A DNA stretch of 64,000 nucleotides, taken from NCBI GenBank assembly GCA_014529385.2, contig CM043945.1, positions 146,844,241-146,908,240 on the forward strand, given 5' to 3'. This stretch comes from Adiantum capillus-veneris. Taxonomy: Eukaryota > Streptophyta > Polypodiopsida > Polypodiales > Pteridaceae. The number at the start of each line of letters is the position of its first letter. The stretch's first letter is position 1. A program made the translations under genes and the position numbers. The notes under the pieces were generated by a model. That model had not been told where the DNA came from and ran no database searches. It was given only the letters and a program-made list of their open reading frames with translations. Of the stretch, positions 1 to 9,679 are shown one piece after another.

Positions 1-220
1 AATACATCACTTTGCTCTGGCCTTGTTGCCAGTCCCTCAAAGCTTTCCTTTGTTCTGCTGTAGCATTTGCCTCGGGAATCTCTGGTTCCTTTTCATTGTC
101 TCCTTCTACATAGTCCCAATAACCTTTTCCTTTTAGGAAATTTGTTATTCTGAACTTCCATGCAGGGTAGTTATTTTTCTCAAGCTTCTCAGTAACAATC
201 TGACTAAAACCGTCAGACAT
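1..220 (-). CDS. Ty1-copia Gag N-terminus, cut by window edge
   Basis: This is the start of a copia-type Gag polyprotein, the structural protein of the retrotransposon particle. Reading the minus strand from an ATG at 220 gives 73 open codons running off the left edge, beginning MSDGFSQIVTEKLEKNNYP and then AWKFRITNFLKGKGYWDYV. The pattern of a short N-terminus, then NYPAWK, then GYWDYVEG is typical of the DUF4219/UBN2 Gag domain of plant copia elements. A methionine-initiator PBS and an LTR lie upstream at 1885-2087 in the same orientation, which supports the assignment and the start. No stop is seen in the part present; the remainder of the element lies outside the window. Confidence 0.85.
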   Translation of the reverse strand, partial: MSDGFSQIVTEKLEKNNYPAWKFRITNFLKGKGYWDYVEGDNEKEPEIPEANATAEQRKALRDWQQGQSKVMY

Positions 221-1884
221 CTTGAAGCACTAAGACAAAATAGCTGCAATCTGCAAAAACCTGCAAATCAGTTGAACCTGCTATCGTGGTTCTTGTAACG
301 CTTTCTACACTCAACGAGTGTCCATAATCAAGCGTACATACAACCACTGTACTTGTACAGTAAATCTCTGTATACTGCACTTTGGAGACCTGTTCAGAAA
401 CTTGTGCGAAAAACCTTTGGAGACTTTGGAGACCTGTTCAGAAACTATGCGGTATTGATGCATACACATGCACAAATCTCCCACCTGCAGAGAACACCGC
501 AAGCAAATGCTGAGTGCAACCCGCAATCTCTACCTAGATCTTATAAATGATACGCATTAAACTCCTGGAAAAATTTCACCAGAGTTTCGACGAACAATGG
601 CTATCAACATAAAATAACCATTGTCCTGCAAGCTCAATACAATGAGCAATCAATGCGCATCAAACTACACTCAACATACATGCATAAGCTCTGCAAAACT
701 ATGACAAACAATGCTCGAGATCACAAGACTCTCCCACACGAGAGCAAACCACTGTCTCAAGCAAACAAAGATACACAACTCCTCACTCTTGCGAGAGTGG
801 ATACAAAAACACAAAACTGTGTCCAAACTGAAAAAACCTGTCAAAAGTGAGAGTAAACACTCGATCACAAACTATGGCGAGAATCTGGGAAAAATCCGAC
901 AGAATTTCCCCTGAAAACTGAGCAAAAAACTCAAGTACAATCTCTACCATAAACCATAACACTACTCAATGCCAATGACTAGAAATGCCAAAATGGCTCC
1001 ACATTTTCACATACAATGGCAATCCGCACTCAATCTACATCAACGGAGTGACTGTGCATAAGCAAGCACCAAAAGATTTGCAATCCGGAAACTTGATCAA
1101 TGCGAAAACAATGCTCTCAAGAGAGCTCACCGGCACTTGAAAGTGCTCGCCAAAATGCATGTATAATGGGCATCAACCATGCACCATAACCATATGCAAA
1201 CCATCCACAAAGACCATGAATCCAAGCACAAAATCATTGCCAAAGTATCCTCTGAAAACCAGTGAAGGAAGCACCACCTATGTGCTCCAAAAAACTGCGT
1301 CTCTCAAGAGACCGCCTCGGTGGTGTGTAAACGTCTCCATACTTCGTTGCCCAAGTCTACCAAAAAACCTTCAAACCACAAGCTTAACACAAGCTGCAAT
1401 TGCATCTTCAGCTCAGAATTTATGCACTCAATTTCAAGCATCTCTCGTGCTTCCAAAAGTGCATCAAACTTGCACACAATGCGACAACAGAAAATCTGGA
1501 ATTTCTGTATATAGTCAGTCTGAGCTTAATATCAACAAAACGGTGAGGAATTTGCAAAAAGTTTCTTCTACAAAACTGTAGACCACGTCGAAACGGATGG
1601 GCCAAGTAAACAGAATTCTCAGATCTGCATTCTACAAGGAGAAAAACGAATCTGAAAACAGTGCTGCTGCGCACAAAGTTTTAGGGCAGCACCTTCACTT
1701 ACACACAATCTTCCACACTCCTTTTTGAGCTTCCACAAGAGCATACATCACTCTCAACTGAGCTCACAAGCTCCCATTGCATTCTCACAAAGCTTCCAAG
1801 CTTTCTTAATCTCTCTACCATCGAGAGAGAGTGAGCTATCGCCTCGAAGCTCTCAAAGCCATCGTGCTCTCCGCGGTCGCCATA
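221..1884 (-). other. Long 5' leader of the copia element, no convincing gene
   Basis: About 1.66 kb separates the primer-binding site from the Gag start. It holds only short reading frames on both strands, none with a recognisable domain. A 23-bp direct repeat (around 382-404 and 424-446) is visible. The leader is long compared with the 189-bp LTR. It could carry an older insertion whose ends I cannot see, or be a genuine untranslated leader. Confidence 0.5.
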
Positions 1885-1896
1885 GCTCTGATACCA
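1885..1896 (-). other. Primer-binding site, initiator-Met tRNA type
   Basis: The minus strand reads TGGTATCAGAGC, the classic complement of the 3' end of plant initiator methionine tRNA. It sits two bases inside the LTR end at 1899, as expected for a 5' LTR followed by its PBS. Confidence 0.9.
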
Positions 1897-1898
1897 AT

Positions 1899-2087
1899 TG
1901 AAGGGGATCGGGGAGCACCACAGACTGAGAGTGAGAGAGAGAGAAGGAGACACACACAATGTGGGTGGGGAGACTGTGAAGTGGCAGCTCCCCCTATACA
2001 GTATACTCACTATAAGAATAGGGTAACAGTGGGCAGGCGCCCATGACCTGGGCGACCGGTCAAGGAACATAGGCCTTAACCCCAACA
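1899..2087 (-). repeat. Short 5' LTR of the copia element
   Basis: On the minus strand this 189-bp segment begins TGTTGGGGTTAAGG at 2087 and ends CCCCTTCA at 1899, with the TG...CA termini of an LTR, and is followed directly by the PBS. It contains a GA-rich tract and a TATA-like AT stretch near the middle. The second LTR and the target duplication lie outside the window. Confidence 0.8.
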
Positions 2088-2729
2088 CAAAAAGGGGGAG
2101 TCATAAGCAAGAGCACTATGCTCTAGCTTGAGAAGCCAAGCTCAACCTCTCTAGAGGGAGCTCTCGAGTAGAAGCTCATTGCCTTATGCATGTGCATGTG
2201 TTGTAATAGGGGTGATTAGCAAGGGAACTCTATGCCATTGTAAGAGAGAGAGTGATCATTCAATTGAGAGTTGGAAATCTATCATTTCTCCTACTAGTGT
2301 AAGCCCAACATTTTCTGAATCAAGGAGGGTGGATTTGGACTAAGCTTGGATACTTTGTCTCTCTTCCACGTGAAGTAATGGACAACAATGATGTGTAAGT
2401 GTTTTGGTGTTTTTTTTACGTTCTTGATAGCTTGTCTCTGGGTGTTGTCATCAATTTAGCCATAAATCCCACATATTGTAAGAGGGCGACAGGGTGGAGA
2501 GGACTCCCCTGGCCTTAAGACAGCGATTGGGGTGGCTTTTCTTGTGATGTGTTGTGGTGTAATTTACTCAAGCTATGTTGCACAAATACTAATCTCACTT
2601 TGATTGGTCATGACAGATTTGTAAGAAGGTATTAATGCAAAAAGCATCCCCTCCCTCTTCTCTCTCTTTCTTACATATATAATTGTGTTTGCTTGATCAG
2701 TGCCGATACATTTCAAAGCAACCCGAGCA

Positions 2730-2732
<3 letters not shown>
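2088..2732. other. Unassigned sequence, possible copia LTR remnant
   Basis: No gene is seen. A purine run AAAAAGGGGGAG at about 2088-2100 looks like a polypurine tract, and CTCTTCCACGTG near 2361 resembles the end region of some copia LTRs. A plus-strand copia LTR starting near 2101 is therefore possible but not demonstrated. Confidence 0.3.

Positions 2733-2815
<83 letters not shown>
2733..2815. repeat. (CT)n microsatellite
   Basis: About 41 uninterrupted CT units. It lies next to the conserved part of a Tat-type LTR; other LTRs in this window also carry dinucleotide runs. Confidence 0.98.
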
Positions 2816-2817
<2 letters not shown>

Positions 2818-2994
2818 ACGCGTCCTAGTTCGCATCCAAAACTAGGTGGTGCCCCAAATTTGTGTAGGGTTAGGTTACAAATTTTTTGTGTGTGTTGTTG
2901 TTTTTTTTTTCAACCCTAACCCAATTGAGCAGCACGGGAGCCTAGAAGAGTGCTTAGAGGTCACTCTTCTTGTTGCCCGCCCCGGACCACCTCA
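2816..2994 (+). repeat. 3' part of a Tat-type gypsy LTR, with PBS scar
   Basis: The segment matches, in reverse complement, the end of the LTRs of element E near 26588-26750 and 35092-35250. Shared landmarks include GCGTCCTAGTTCGC, ACTAGGTGGTGCCCC, GAGCAGCACGGGAGCC and TTGCCCGCCCCGGACC, ending CACCTCA. The bases after 2994 keep only TGAGGAAAC of the PBS seen in element E, so the primer site has lost about a dozen bases. The upstream part of this LTR is replaced by the CT run and unrelated sequence. Confidence 0.8.
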
Positions 2995-3002
2995 ACATAA
3001 AT

Positions 3003-3608
3003 GAGGAAACAGGTTTCTCAGAGCCAGTGCATGCTATACATGCAAGCATAGCCGCTAACAGTGATCAAGCAACATTTTTGTCAGAGTAAATATGTGTAGA
3101 TGCCCATTTGGAGTGCTCTTCGAGTGTAGACCATGAAGAGAATGCTTATGCAACATTACATGCAAAAGCAATTGTTTTGGCTAATGCTATGCAAGAGGGT
3201 TTTATGTCTATGGCTACATTTCAGGACACTGGTGATGATGCAGATGTATTTGATACTCATTCATAAGTATTTGATGTAAACCCAGACAAAGATTATGATT
3301 ATGGAGATGCATATTTATAGGGGGTGCATGATGATGATCAATCTATGACTGCTACATGTGACAGGGTTTGCTATGATGATTCTATGGAGAAAGAAATTGA
3401 TGCTATCTTTGTAATGCATGCTGAGACTTGTGCTATTGAAGTGGAAAGATATTTGAATGGGAGGGTGAAGCTGCCAGAACAATTCGTGGCTATGTATGAA
3501 ACAAGCCATGAGGTTTCCTGTGATAATACTCACAAACTAGGTGGTTCTTCCAAGGAGGAAGATATGGAGCTTATGGATCTGTTTGATGATGCACTAGAGG
3601 AATTTTGA
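3003..3608 (+). pseudogene. Decayed unknown reading frame after the Tat LTR
   Basis: One frame is open for most of 3003-3608 with three stops (at 3087, 3264 and 3318), ending at a stop at 3606. The translated pieces are acidic and protein-like, for example ENAYATLHAKAIVLANAM, QDTGDDADVF and MDLFDDALEEF at the end. I do not recognise a domain. Its position just inside a Tat-type LTR suggests a lineage-specific retroelement protein. The downstream 94-codon piece begins at a GTG and should not be taken as an independent gene. It could also be a decayed host exon, but nothing supports that. Confidence 0.4.
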
Positions 3609-4391
3609 GTTCCTTGTGACAAGAGCATTAGGAAAAATATGGACTCTCCATGGGCCTTGTAAGAATCCCTAATCTTAAGGAAGTATGTTGTGATTAAGGG
3701 AGACAAAGGAAATGATGGGGGCTATTTTGGTAGGTCATTTTCTAGCCTTCAAGTCTAGAAAAGGTGGGGTAAGTAGTGACTAGGAGGCTACCTTCTCTCT
3801 CTAGCTTTTCAGCATCTCCTAGAGAAAAGGGGGTGTCATAAAGAGGGAGAGGGACCCTTGTACAAAAAGAGAACCCCACCTTTCATTTTTTTCTAAAAAC
3901 TCGGCCAAAAATAAACCCTAAAAATTTGAATTTTATTGAAATTTTCAAAAATAGTCATTTCCCCCCAAAAAGTGACCCCAAACCTATTCTAGTATCAAAC
4001 AATCATTTTTTGCCTCCAAAATCCCTTTCTCTTGTAAAGAATGAGGATGCAAGAGAGCTACACAAGGCAAGCACAAAGCACACAGAGATGGAAAGCTTCT
4101 TCTTCTTCTTCACAAAAAAGAGAGTACAAAATGACTAAGTGCTAAAGCTGAAAAGTAGCACATATGTACATGCGGTCACTAAGTGTGAACTCGCTAGAAG
4201 CGTACTAGGCTGGCACTATAAGTGTAGTCCAGCTGTAGAATCACTGGCAGAGATCCTTCGTGTCGGTCACCTAACGCGCCAGTGAGTAAATGCCGTAAGC
4301 GGCCAAGACCCGTAGTGGATGCCAGCTCAAGGTGTAGAGCTCGACATCTCAACACGATGGAAGGGGAGTAGTTTGGTAAGAAGGGAGCATA
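3609..4391. other. No gene seen
   Basis: AT-rich to mixed sequence with scattered stops in all frames, a few homopurine runs near 3700 and 3840, and no recognisable domain, LTR end or RNA gene. Confidence 0.5.
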
Positions 4392-4607
4392 GAAGGGGGT
4401 GCCATCGATGTGAGACTAGATGTAGGGAGTCCCTCCATAGCTCCCTCATGTTGTGCTCTACTAAGAAAGACTGTAGGCTGCAAGATACTATGGAGTGTAG
4501 AAGGGGGTGCCATTGATGTGAGACTAGATGTAGGGAGTCCCTCCATAGCTCCCTCATGTCGTGCTCTACTAAGAAAGACTGTAGGCTGCAAGATACTATG
4601 GAGTGTA
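4392..4607. repeat. Two-copy 108-bp tandem duplication
   Basis: GAAGGGGGTGCCAT starts at 4392 and again at 4500, and the two 108-bp units are nearly identical, with only a couple of transitions visible. The unit is a multiple of three, so short reading frames run through both copies on both strands; I see no domain in them. Confidence 0.9.
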
Positions 4608-5065
4608 GAGGTCAAACAGTCCCTCCGCCAAATGGAGATACTCGTCCTACAAATAAAGTTCCTATTGGAGGTCTAGATCTACCACCGATGGAGAAACCCA
4701 GGTAGATGGACCGTCGCCTCCGTAGCTGTAGGAGAGCCATGTCTAAAAAGAACAAAGAGATACCTACACTCATGCTAAAAAAAAACTAGTTACAGATAAG
4801 CTTAAGTTCAATGCTTGGATTTACCGCCTCAAGACTCGGGTCCACTGGAGGCGACATCCACCTTGGATGGGAGCCCATCTAGGACATGAACCAACCAAAA
4901 GAAGAATGTGATGGCTGCTCCCGATAAGATGGTCTCTCATCTGACATCCACATTGCAGGTTGATAAGTATCAGTACCTAACGCTATATCCAATCTGCATA
5001 CCTCTACATGATACATCCAAGCCTCTCTCTATGCACAAACATAACATACATATTTATATATCCCT

Positions 5066-5126
<61 letters not shown>

Positions 5127-5353
5127 GTTCAACCGTTTTTTACCTAGTAGACAGTAGTTCACTCTTTTAATCATAACTTCGTCATCCGAACTCAGATCTG
5201 GGTGATCTATAGCCTCAATGGAAGGGAACAATAGCCTCTACACATTAATGCAAAGACAAAAAAAAAATCAGAGCTATAAAAGGTGTTTCTGTAGAAAAAT
5301 TTCTGAAGTGAATAGGTTAAATAAAGTTGACTCCCATCTCTTATTCTACATAC
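4608..5353. other. No gene seen; upstream flank of LINE 1
   Basis: Apart from the CT run at 5069-5125 I see no feature. The 5' end of the LINE that follows cannot be placed exactly; it lies somewhere between the CT run and the ORF1 start at 5354. Confidence 0.5.
5069..5125. repeat. (CT)n microsatellite
   Basis: About 28 uninterrupted CT units. Confidence 0.98.
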
Positions 5354-6304
5354 AATGTGCTCCGGCACTCGCAAGGGTTCTTCTTCTTCAACAAGGCCCA
5401 CAACCATTGTAGAAAATGATCCAAAATCTCCTAAGCATGGAGATAGCACAAAACCACTTAACCAATGACCTTGAAACCCATGATCATGGCATACTTGGTA
5501 TCGTTGTAAGAGACCGTAAACAAACAAGGTGAAGACTTATGGGCACTTGCAATGGAGAATGACATGTTATGGGTTCTTGTGGTCGAGAATGAGAATTTCA
5601 AGAGGACACTTGAGATGCAAACAACATGTTTAATGGGGCTGGAAGATGAAGTCAAGGAATGTAAACGCTCTCTTCTGGACTTGAATGCTTTGAAGGAGTG
5701 CATGAGCAAAGTAGAGCATGACCATGTATTGAAAGAGGAGAAATTTGACACCATGAGCCGGGATGTATGCGACATGAAAAAGGTATTCACAAACAAGTCT
5801 TGAGCTAATGTATGTGGTAGCAATGTGGTTCCTAGTTCCTCCCTCATGCAAGCTATGGTTCAAACAAAGAATGTTGAGAATGTGGATATGGAGGAGTTGA
5901 AGGAATGGGAGCGACGTTCTAAGAACATTGTTATTCATTGAATTCCCAAAGAGAAGTTAGAAATGCCTCCTTCTCTTGCCATTGTTATCAAAGATATTTT
6001 TAAAACCCACTTTGGTATGTCCGGAGTTATGGTCTATGGAGCATATAGAATGGGTAAGCAAGAAGCTCCTTGCTCGGAAGAACGGCCAATTGTATGCACC
6101 ATGTCGGATGAGACCAAACAAAAGATTATCCTTCATAATAGTTGGATCTATTTGAGGCATAATAAATGTTTTGTATGTGAAAATTGCACTATTAAGCAAA
6201 AAAATATGCATCACAAAGAATATGAGAGAAAAATTAAGAAAAACAAGGAGATCTCTCATGAAGAAAATGTGCCCAAGGAGGAGGCAAGTCCCTCAAGAAA
6301 ATAG
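5354..6304 (+). pseudogene. LINE 1 ORF1: coiled-coil and RNA-binding protein
   Basis: This would be the RNA-binding chaperone protein of an L1 particle. From ATG at 5354 the frame begins MCSGTRKGSSSSTRPTTIVE; after a local frame disruption at about 5460-5540 it continues with a heptad-like stretch (LEMQTTCLMGLEDEVKECK, residues around 5600-5660). It then shows EWERRSKNIVIH, a stop at 5939, IPKEKLE and AYRMGKQ. The order coiled coil, RSKNIVIHGIP-like strand, AYRxGK and RPI is that of the Transposase_22 RRM of animal-type L1 ORF1. There are further stops at 5801 and near 5460. Most plant L1s instead carry a DUF4283-type ORF1, as LINE 2 does here. The assignment rests on motifs only. Confidence 0.7.
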
Positions 6305-6333
6305 GGATGTGTGCCCTATGAGGCAGAGTACAA

Positions 6334-7286
6334 TTGAAAATATGCTTTTGGAATTGCAATGGATACCCCTGGAATGTGGGGGTTGGCATTGATGAACCAA
6401 TAAGAAAAGCCGATGTTGTACTTCTTGTTGAAACTTGGGAGCATGATACACAAAGGATTAACAGCTTGGAGGATTACAATGTACATTCATTGATGTGGTC
6501 AAAGAATCTCAAGCAACAAATAGGGCAAGGAGGGGAAGCATGTATGGTTAAGAAGGGATTGGAATATTTTGTATCAATTGTGAAAATGACAAGTACAAAC
6601 GTTATCTATGGCTGAAAATTATGACACCTAAAAGAGCACCCATTTTTGTAGTCGGCTGCTACATTCCTCATCATGATTCCCCCTTTTATGCTTTCATGGA
6701 TAGAGATCGGTCATTTTTTGATTTAGAAGAGAAAATTTCTTGTTTCAAAGGGGACGGTGATGTTATTGTATTTTGAGATATGAAAGTTCGCATGAAAACA
6801 TTGCAACATGATACTCAACAATTTGATAGGCCATACTTTTCAAGGGAGTTGGAGGAAGTTTAGTTGTATGATTTTACTTCAATGGATGAGAAAGAGTTGG
6901 ATCACTATGGAAAGTTAATTTTACACCTGTGTAATATCACGGGTATGCTCATTGCCAATGGTGTATCTTTGTGGAGTGGAACCAATGGATTTACATGTGG
7001 AAAACATAACGGGGATAGTGTGATTGTGTTTATGCTACTCTTTAAAGCCATCATGTATCGCATAAAGAGTTTCATGTTTGGACAATGGACCCCAGAAATA
7101 GATCAATGGACCTTATGTATTGACCTTGCATGTGGAGAAGCAACTAAGCATGATAATCTCAGCCAAAGGGAAGAGAAGTTATCACTATGTATGGATTTCA
7201 AACGGGCACCAATGTACATTGAAATGGTTGAGAAAAAGTTATGGATGACAAAGCTTCAATATGATGCACCATTAGAAACTAAATAG
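6334..7286 (+). pseudogene. LINE 1 endonuclease domain, frameshifted
   Basis: This is the APE-like endonuclease that nicks target DNA for target-primed reverse transcription. The N-terminal strand is clear in one frame (CFWNCNGYPW, then ADVVLLVETWEHD, with the conserved N and E). The reading frame is lost near 6615. The C-terminal part reappears at 6864-7286, with LDHYGKLILHLCNITGMLIANG, interrupted here only in writing: key pieces are GKLILHLCN, MLIANG, FTCGKHNGDS and the following VFMLL. The final SDH motif is not recognisable. Multiple stops between 6616 and 6863 make it non-functional. Confidence 0.75.
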
Positions 7287-7369
7287 TAAGCTTTTAAAAA
7301 AGTTATTTGTTCTTGTGCCAAATATTGTTTTGCCATAAAGCATCTCCATGGTATCAACAAAGATAGGTC

Positions 7370-9090
7370 ACACAAAAGGTGGTTTTATAAAGAATGTCAA
7401 GATGCTCAAAATTCCTTCGTAAAGCTTGATGCAACTATGGACAAAGAAAACTATCAAAGTCAATTGCATACATACAAGGCATTGATTCAAAAGAAAAGAA
7501 GAATATTGGAAGTAAAGTAGTAACTTTTTCAAGTCCAAGAAAAGCCACGTACATGTGGAAGATTCCGGAGAAACTTGAGGGTCAAGCGGGTTGAGAATTT
7601 TGGTAACTTGATTCTTGTGGATATGTACACACATTGTAAGCAATTATAAGAGCAACCAAATGCTGAAAAATGCATTTTATGGTTCACCCCCATGTATGCC
7701 CTTTTTTTTACTACTAAGGATGTATACAGAGGGCTTGAAAAGTTGGCCACTCGCAAAGCGGGAGATCTTCAAGGTATCAAGCCGGAGATGATCAAATGAA
7801 TGAGAGATTTTACCCATGAGTGGATGTGTGATATGTTCAACCTTGCACTTCAACATGGTATGTCTTATGATTGGAGTACTAATTGAGTCAAGCCTTTGCA
7901 TAAAGGAGGGGATGTAAAGAATGTAAACAACTACCAAATTATATTGATTGGTTCTCTTATGGCAAAGTTTTTTGGGTGCATAATGGAGATGAAATTGAGT
8001 GATTGGATTGAAGAGAATGACAAGCATGCAATAGGACAAGCAGGTTTTTATTGATGACATAGCACCATTGATCAGCTTGTCACTCTTTGTGTTCTCATGG
8101 AGGAACATTAGGCAAAATTTGGACTCACAAAGGGGCCCTTTAAGGAGTTTGACTTTACCTCTCTCTACCAAAACGGGCGCATGGATAAATGTTTGCAAAC
8201 AAACTCCAAAGTTGGCGGAGTTTTGACAGTTAGAATGTCCTCTTCAAGCTCTATCTACTGATATATAGCACGCCATGAGATTCCTCATATTTTAGAAGAT
8301 TCTTTTTTTGGTTCACTTAGATTCCGATAGAGTTGTCACATCATAGGTGAATCAAAAAAAGAATCTTCTTAAATATGAGGAATCTCATGGCGTGCTATAT
8401 ATCATTAGATAGAGTTTGAACAGGACATTCTAACTGTCAAACCTCCGTCAACTTTGGATTTTGTTTGTAAAAATTTATCCATGCGCCCATTTTGGTAGAG
8501 AGAGGTAAAGTCAAACTCCTTAAAGGGCCCCTTTGTGAGTCCAAATTTTGCCTAATGAGTCGGTTGAAAGGCAAGAGATTGTATTGTTGTTGTGTGGACT
8601 TTAAGAAAGCCTTTGATATGATTCCACATAACAATTTATGGATAAGGATGGAGAACTTTAAGTGCCAAGTGTGTTTATGCTTGCGGTTTCTCGAATGTAT
8701 CAGAATTGATGTGTCAATTTTGCATGGAAAGAGGAATTTCAAAAGCCATTGTAAGCACTATTGGGGTTAAACAAGGATGTCCGTTGTCACCAACTCTCTT
8801 TGGTTTATGCATCGATAAACTGGAACACATGGTACTTGACTTTATGCAAGAAAAAAGGCATTGAAGAGGTCACTATTTTCCATGTAATCATGCTTTTGTT
8901 ATATGCGGATGATGTAGTGCTTCTAGCATACGCTTTAGAAGATGCACAAAAGCTTATGGTTGTTCTTGCGAACTTTTGCTTGCATAGTGGGTTGATTGTG
9001 AATGAATCCAAAACAAAGTTTATGCTTGTGAAACCGAACCATAAGGAGAATCCATTCAATGTCTTCGCTTGCAGCTCTTTTGAGAGCGTT
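7370..9090 (+). pseudogene. LINE 1 reverse transcriptase, interrupted
   Basis: The RT fingers and palm are recognisable over several frames: GIKPEMIK near 7780, LHKGGDVKNVNNYQ near 7900, AIGQAGFY near 8030 and IDQLVTLCVLMEE near 8075. After the foldback element the palm resumes with VDFKKAFDMIPH near 8600, KQGCPLSPTLFG near 8770 and the catalytic LYADDVVLLA near 8900. The aspartates of the active site are present, but frameshifts and stops separate the blocks. The copy stops near 9090 without a zinc-binding C-terminus. Confidence 0.8.
8111..8552. mobile_element. 442-bp foldback element inside LINE 1
   Basis: Two 206-bp arms, 8111-8316 and 8347-8552, are inverted near-copies of each other around a 30-base loop. 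The arms begin GGCAAAATTTGGACTC and end in its complement. TA flanks each side (8109-8110 and 8553-8554), compatible with a TA target duplication, but the flanks also extend the palindrome so the duplication is not certain. The element lies exactly between two RT blocks of LINE 1 and so inserted after it. No coding capacity is seen. Confidence 0.85.
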
Positions 9091-9409
9091 TTAAATCGTT
9101 GTGCATAGAGGTGGAGGAAGGGGGGAAAGCTTGCCGGCGGACGCAGCGTTCTAAAACGTTGTCTAGAGTGGGGGAGCTCAATGCCGTCAGCAGCGTGCGC
9201 AATGGTGTTCTAAAACACTGCCAAGGGGACAATGAGGGCATGAAGAGAAGGGTGGAGGAGGTAAACGGTGCCAAAACTCTAGCGTTTTAAAACACCAATT
9301 GCAGAGAGAGGGATGGTGGCTCCATTGGCAATATAGGGATTCTCAAGGGGTTCTCTTCCACGAGACATCTTGCTTGCCGAAGGTCAAGGAGCATGTAGCT
9401 CTGATAACA
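9091..9409 (-). other. Start of a second copia element: PBS and short ORF
   Basis: On the minus strand, TGTTATCAGAGC at 9398-9409 is a one-base variant of the initiator-Met PBS and abuts the LTR at 9410. An ATG at 9368 opens 30 codons (MSRGREPLENPYIANGAT...) before a stop at 9279, resembling a truncated start of a copia Gag. The remaining sequence to 9091 has no recognisable coding and contains four copies of a short GTTTTAAAAC-like motif. Confidence 0.55.
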
Positions 9410-9433
9410 TGTCAAAGTCAATGATGCGGAAGC

Positions 9434-9513
<80 letters not shown>

Positions 9514-9679
9514 TCCCGAACCAACCAACCTTGCCAATGAATTGATGTGTATACAATGGGGGCTGAGGGTAAATTGCCCTACCTAGACTTTGACAAATAA
9601 GTAAAATAAATTCCATAAAAGCCAAACTATATAATGGGGTCACATTGGGCAGTTCACTTGAGATGCCAAAAGTCCAACA
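9410..9679 (-). repeat. 270-bp copia-type LTR
   Basis: On the minus strand it begins TGTTGGACTTTTGGC at 9679, ends GACTTTGACA at 9410, and is followed by the PBS variant. It contains a long GA/CT run and a TATATA box near 9630. No partner LTR is visible, so this is a truncated element rather than a complete one. Confidence 0.75.
9436..9511. repeat. (GA)n microsatellite in the copia LTR
   Basis: About 38 GA units inside the LTR at 9410-9679. Confidence 0.97.

Larger units (their letters stand above)
5354..9090 (+). mobile_element. LINE 1: decayed L1-type retrotransposon
   Basis: The segment carries, in the order expected for an L1 element, an ORF1 with coiled-coil and RNA-binding regions, an APE-type endonuclease and a reverse transcriptase, all on the plus strand and all broken by stops and frameshifts. 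The copy ends shortly after the region following the RT catalytic motif; no C-terminal zinc domain, poly-A tail or target duplication is visible. The 3' end appears replaced by the copia sequences at 9091-9679. A 442-bp foldback element interrupts the RT. Confidence 0.85.

Noticed and set aside
1159-1581. 140-codon plus-strand frame in the copia leader
   Set aside because: No recognisable domain, overlapping frames on both strands, and antisense to the element.
2683-2919. 78-codon frame with a long Ser-Leu repeat
   Set aside because: It is a translation of the CT microsatellite; same for 4908-5147 and 9287-9691.
3324-3608. 94-codon frame as a small intact gene
   Set aside because: Its first codon is GTG and the same frame continues upstream through stops at 3318, 3264 and 3087, so it is the tail of a decayed frame.
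8105-8556. TTA/TAA target duplication suggesting a PIF/Harbinger MITE
   Set aside because: The flanks TTA and TAA are inverted, not direct, repeats; only TA is compatible, so no superfamily is assigned.
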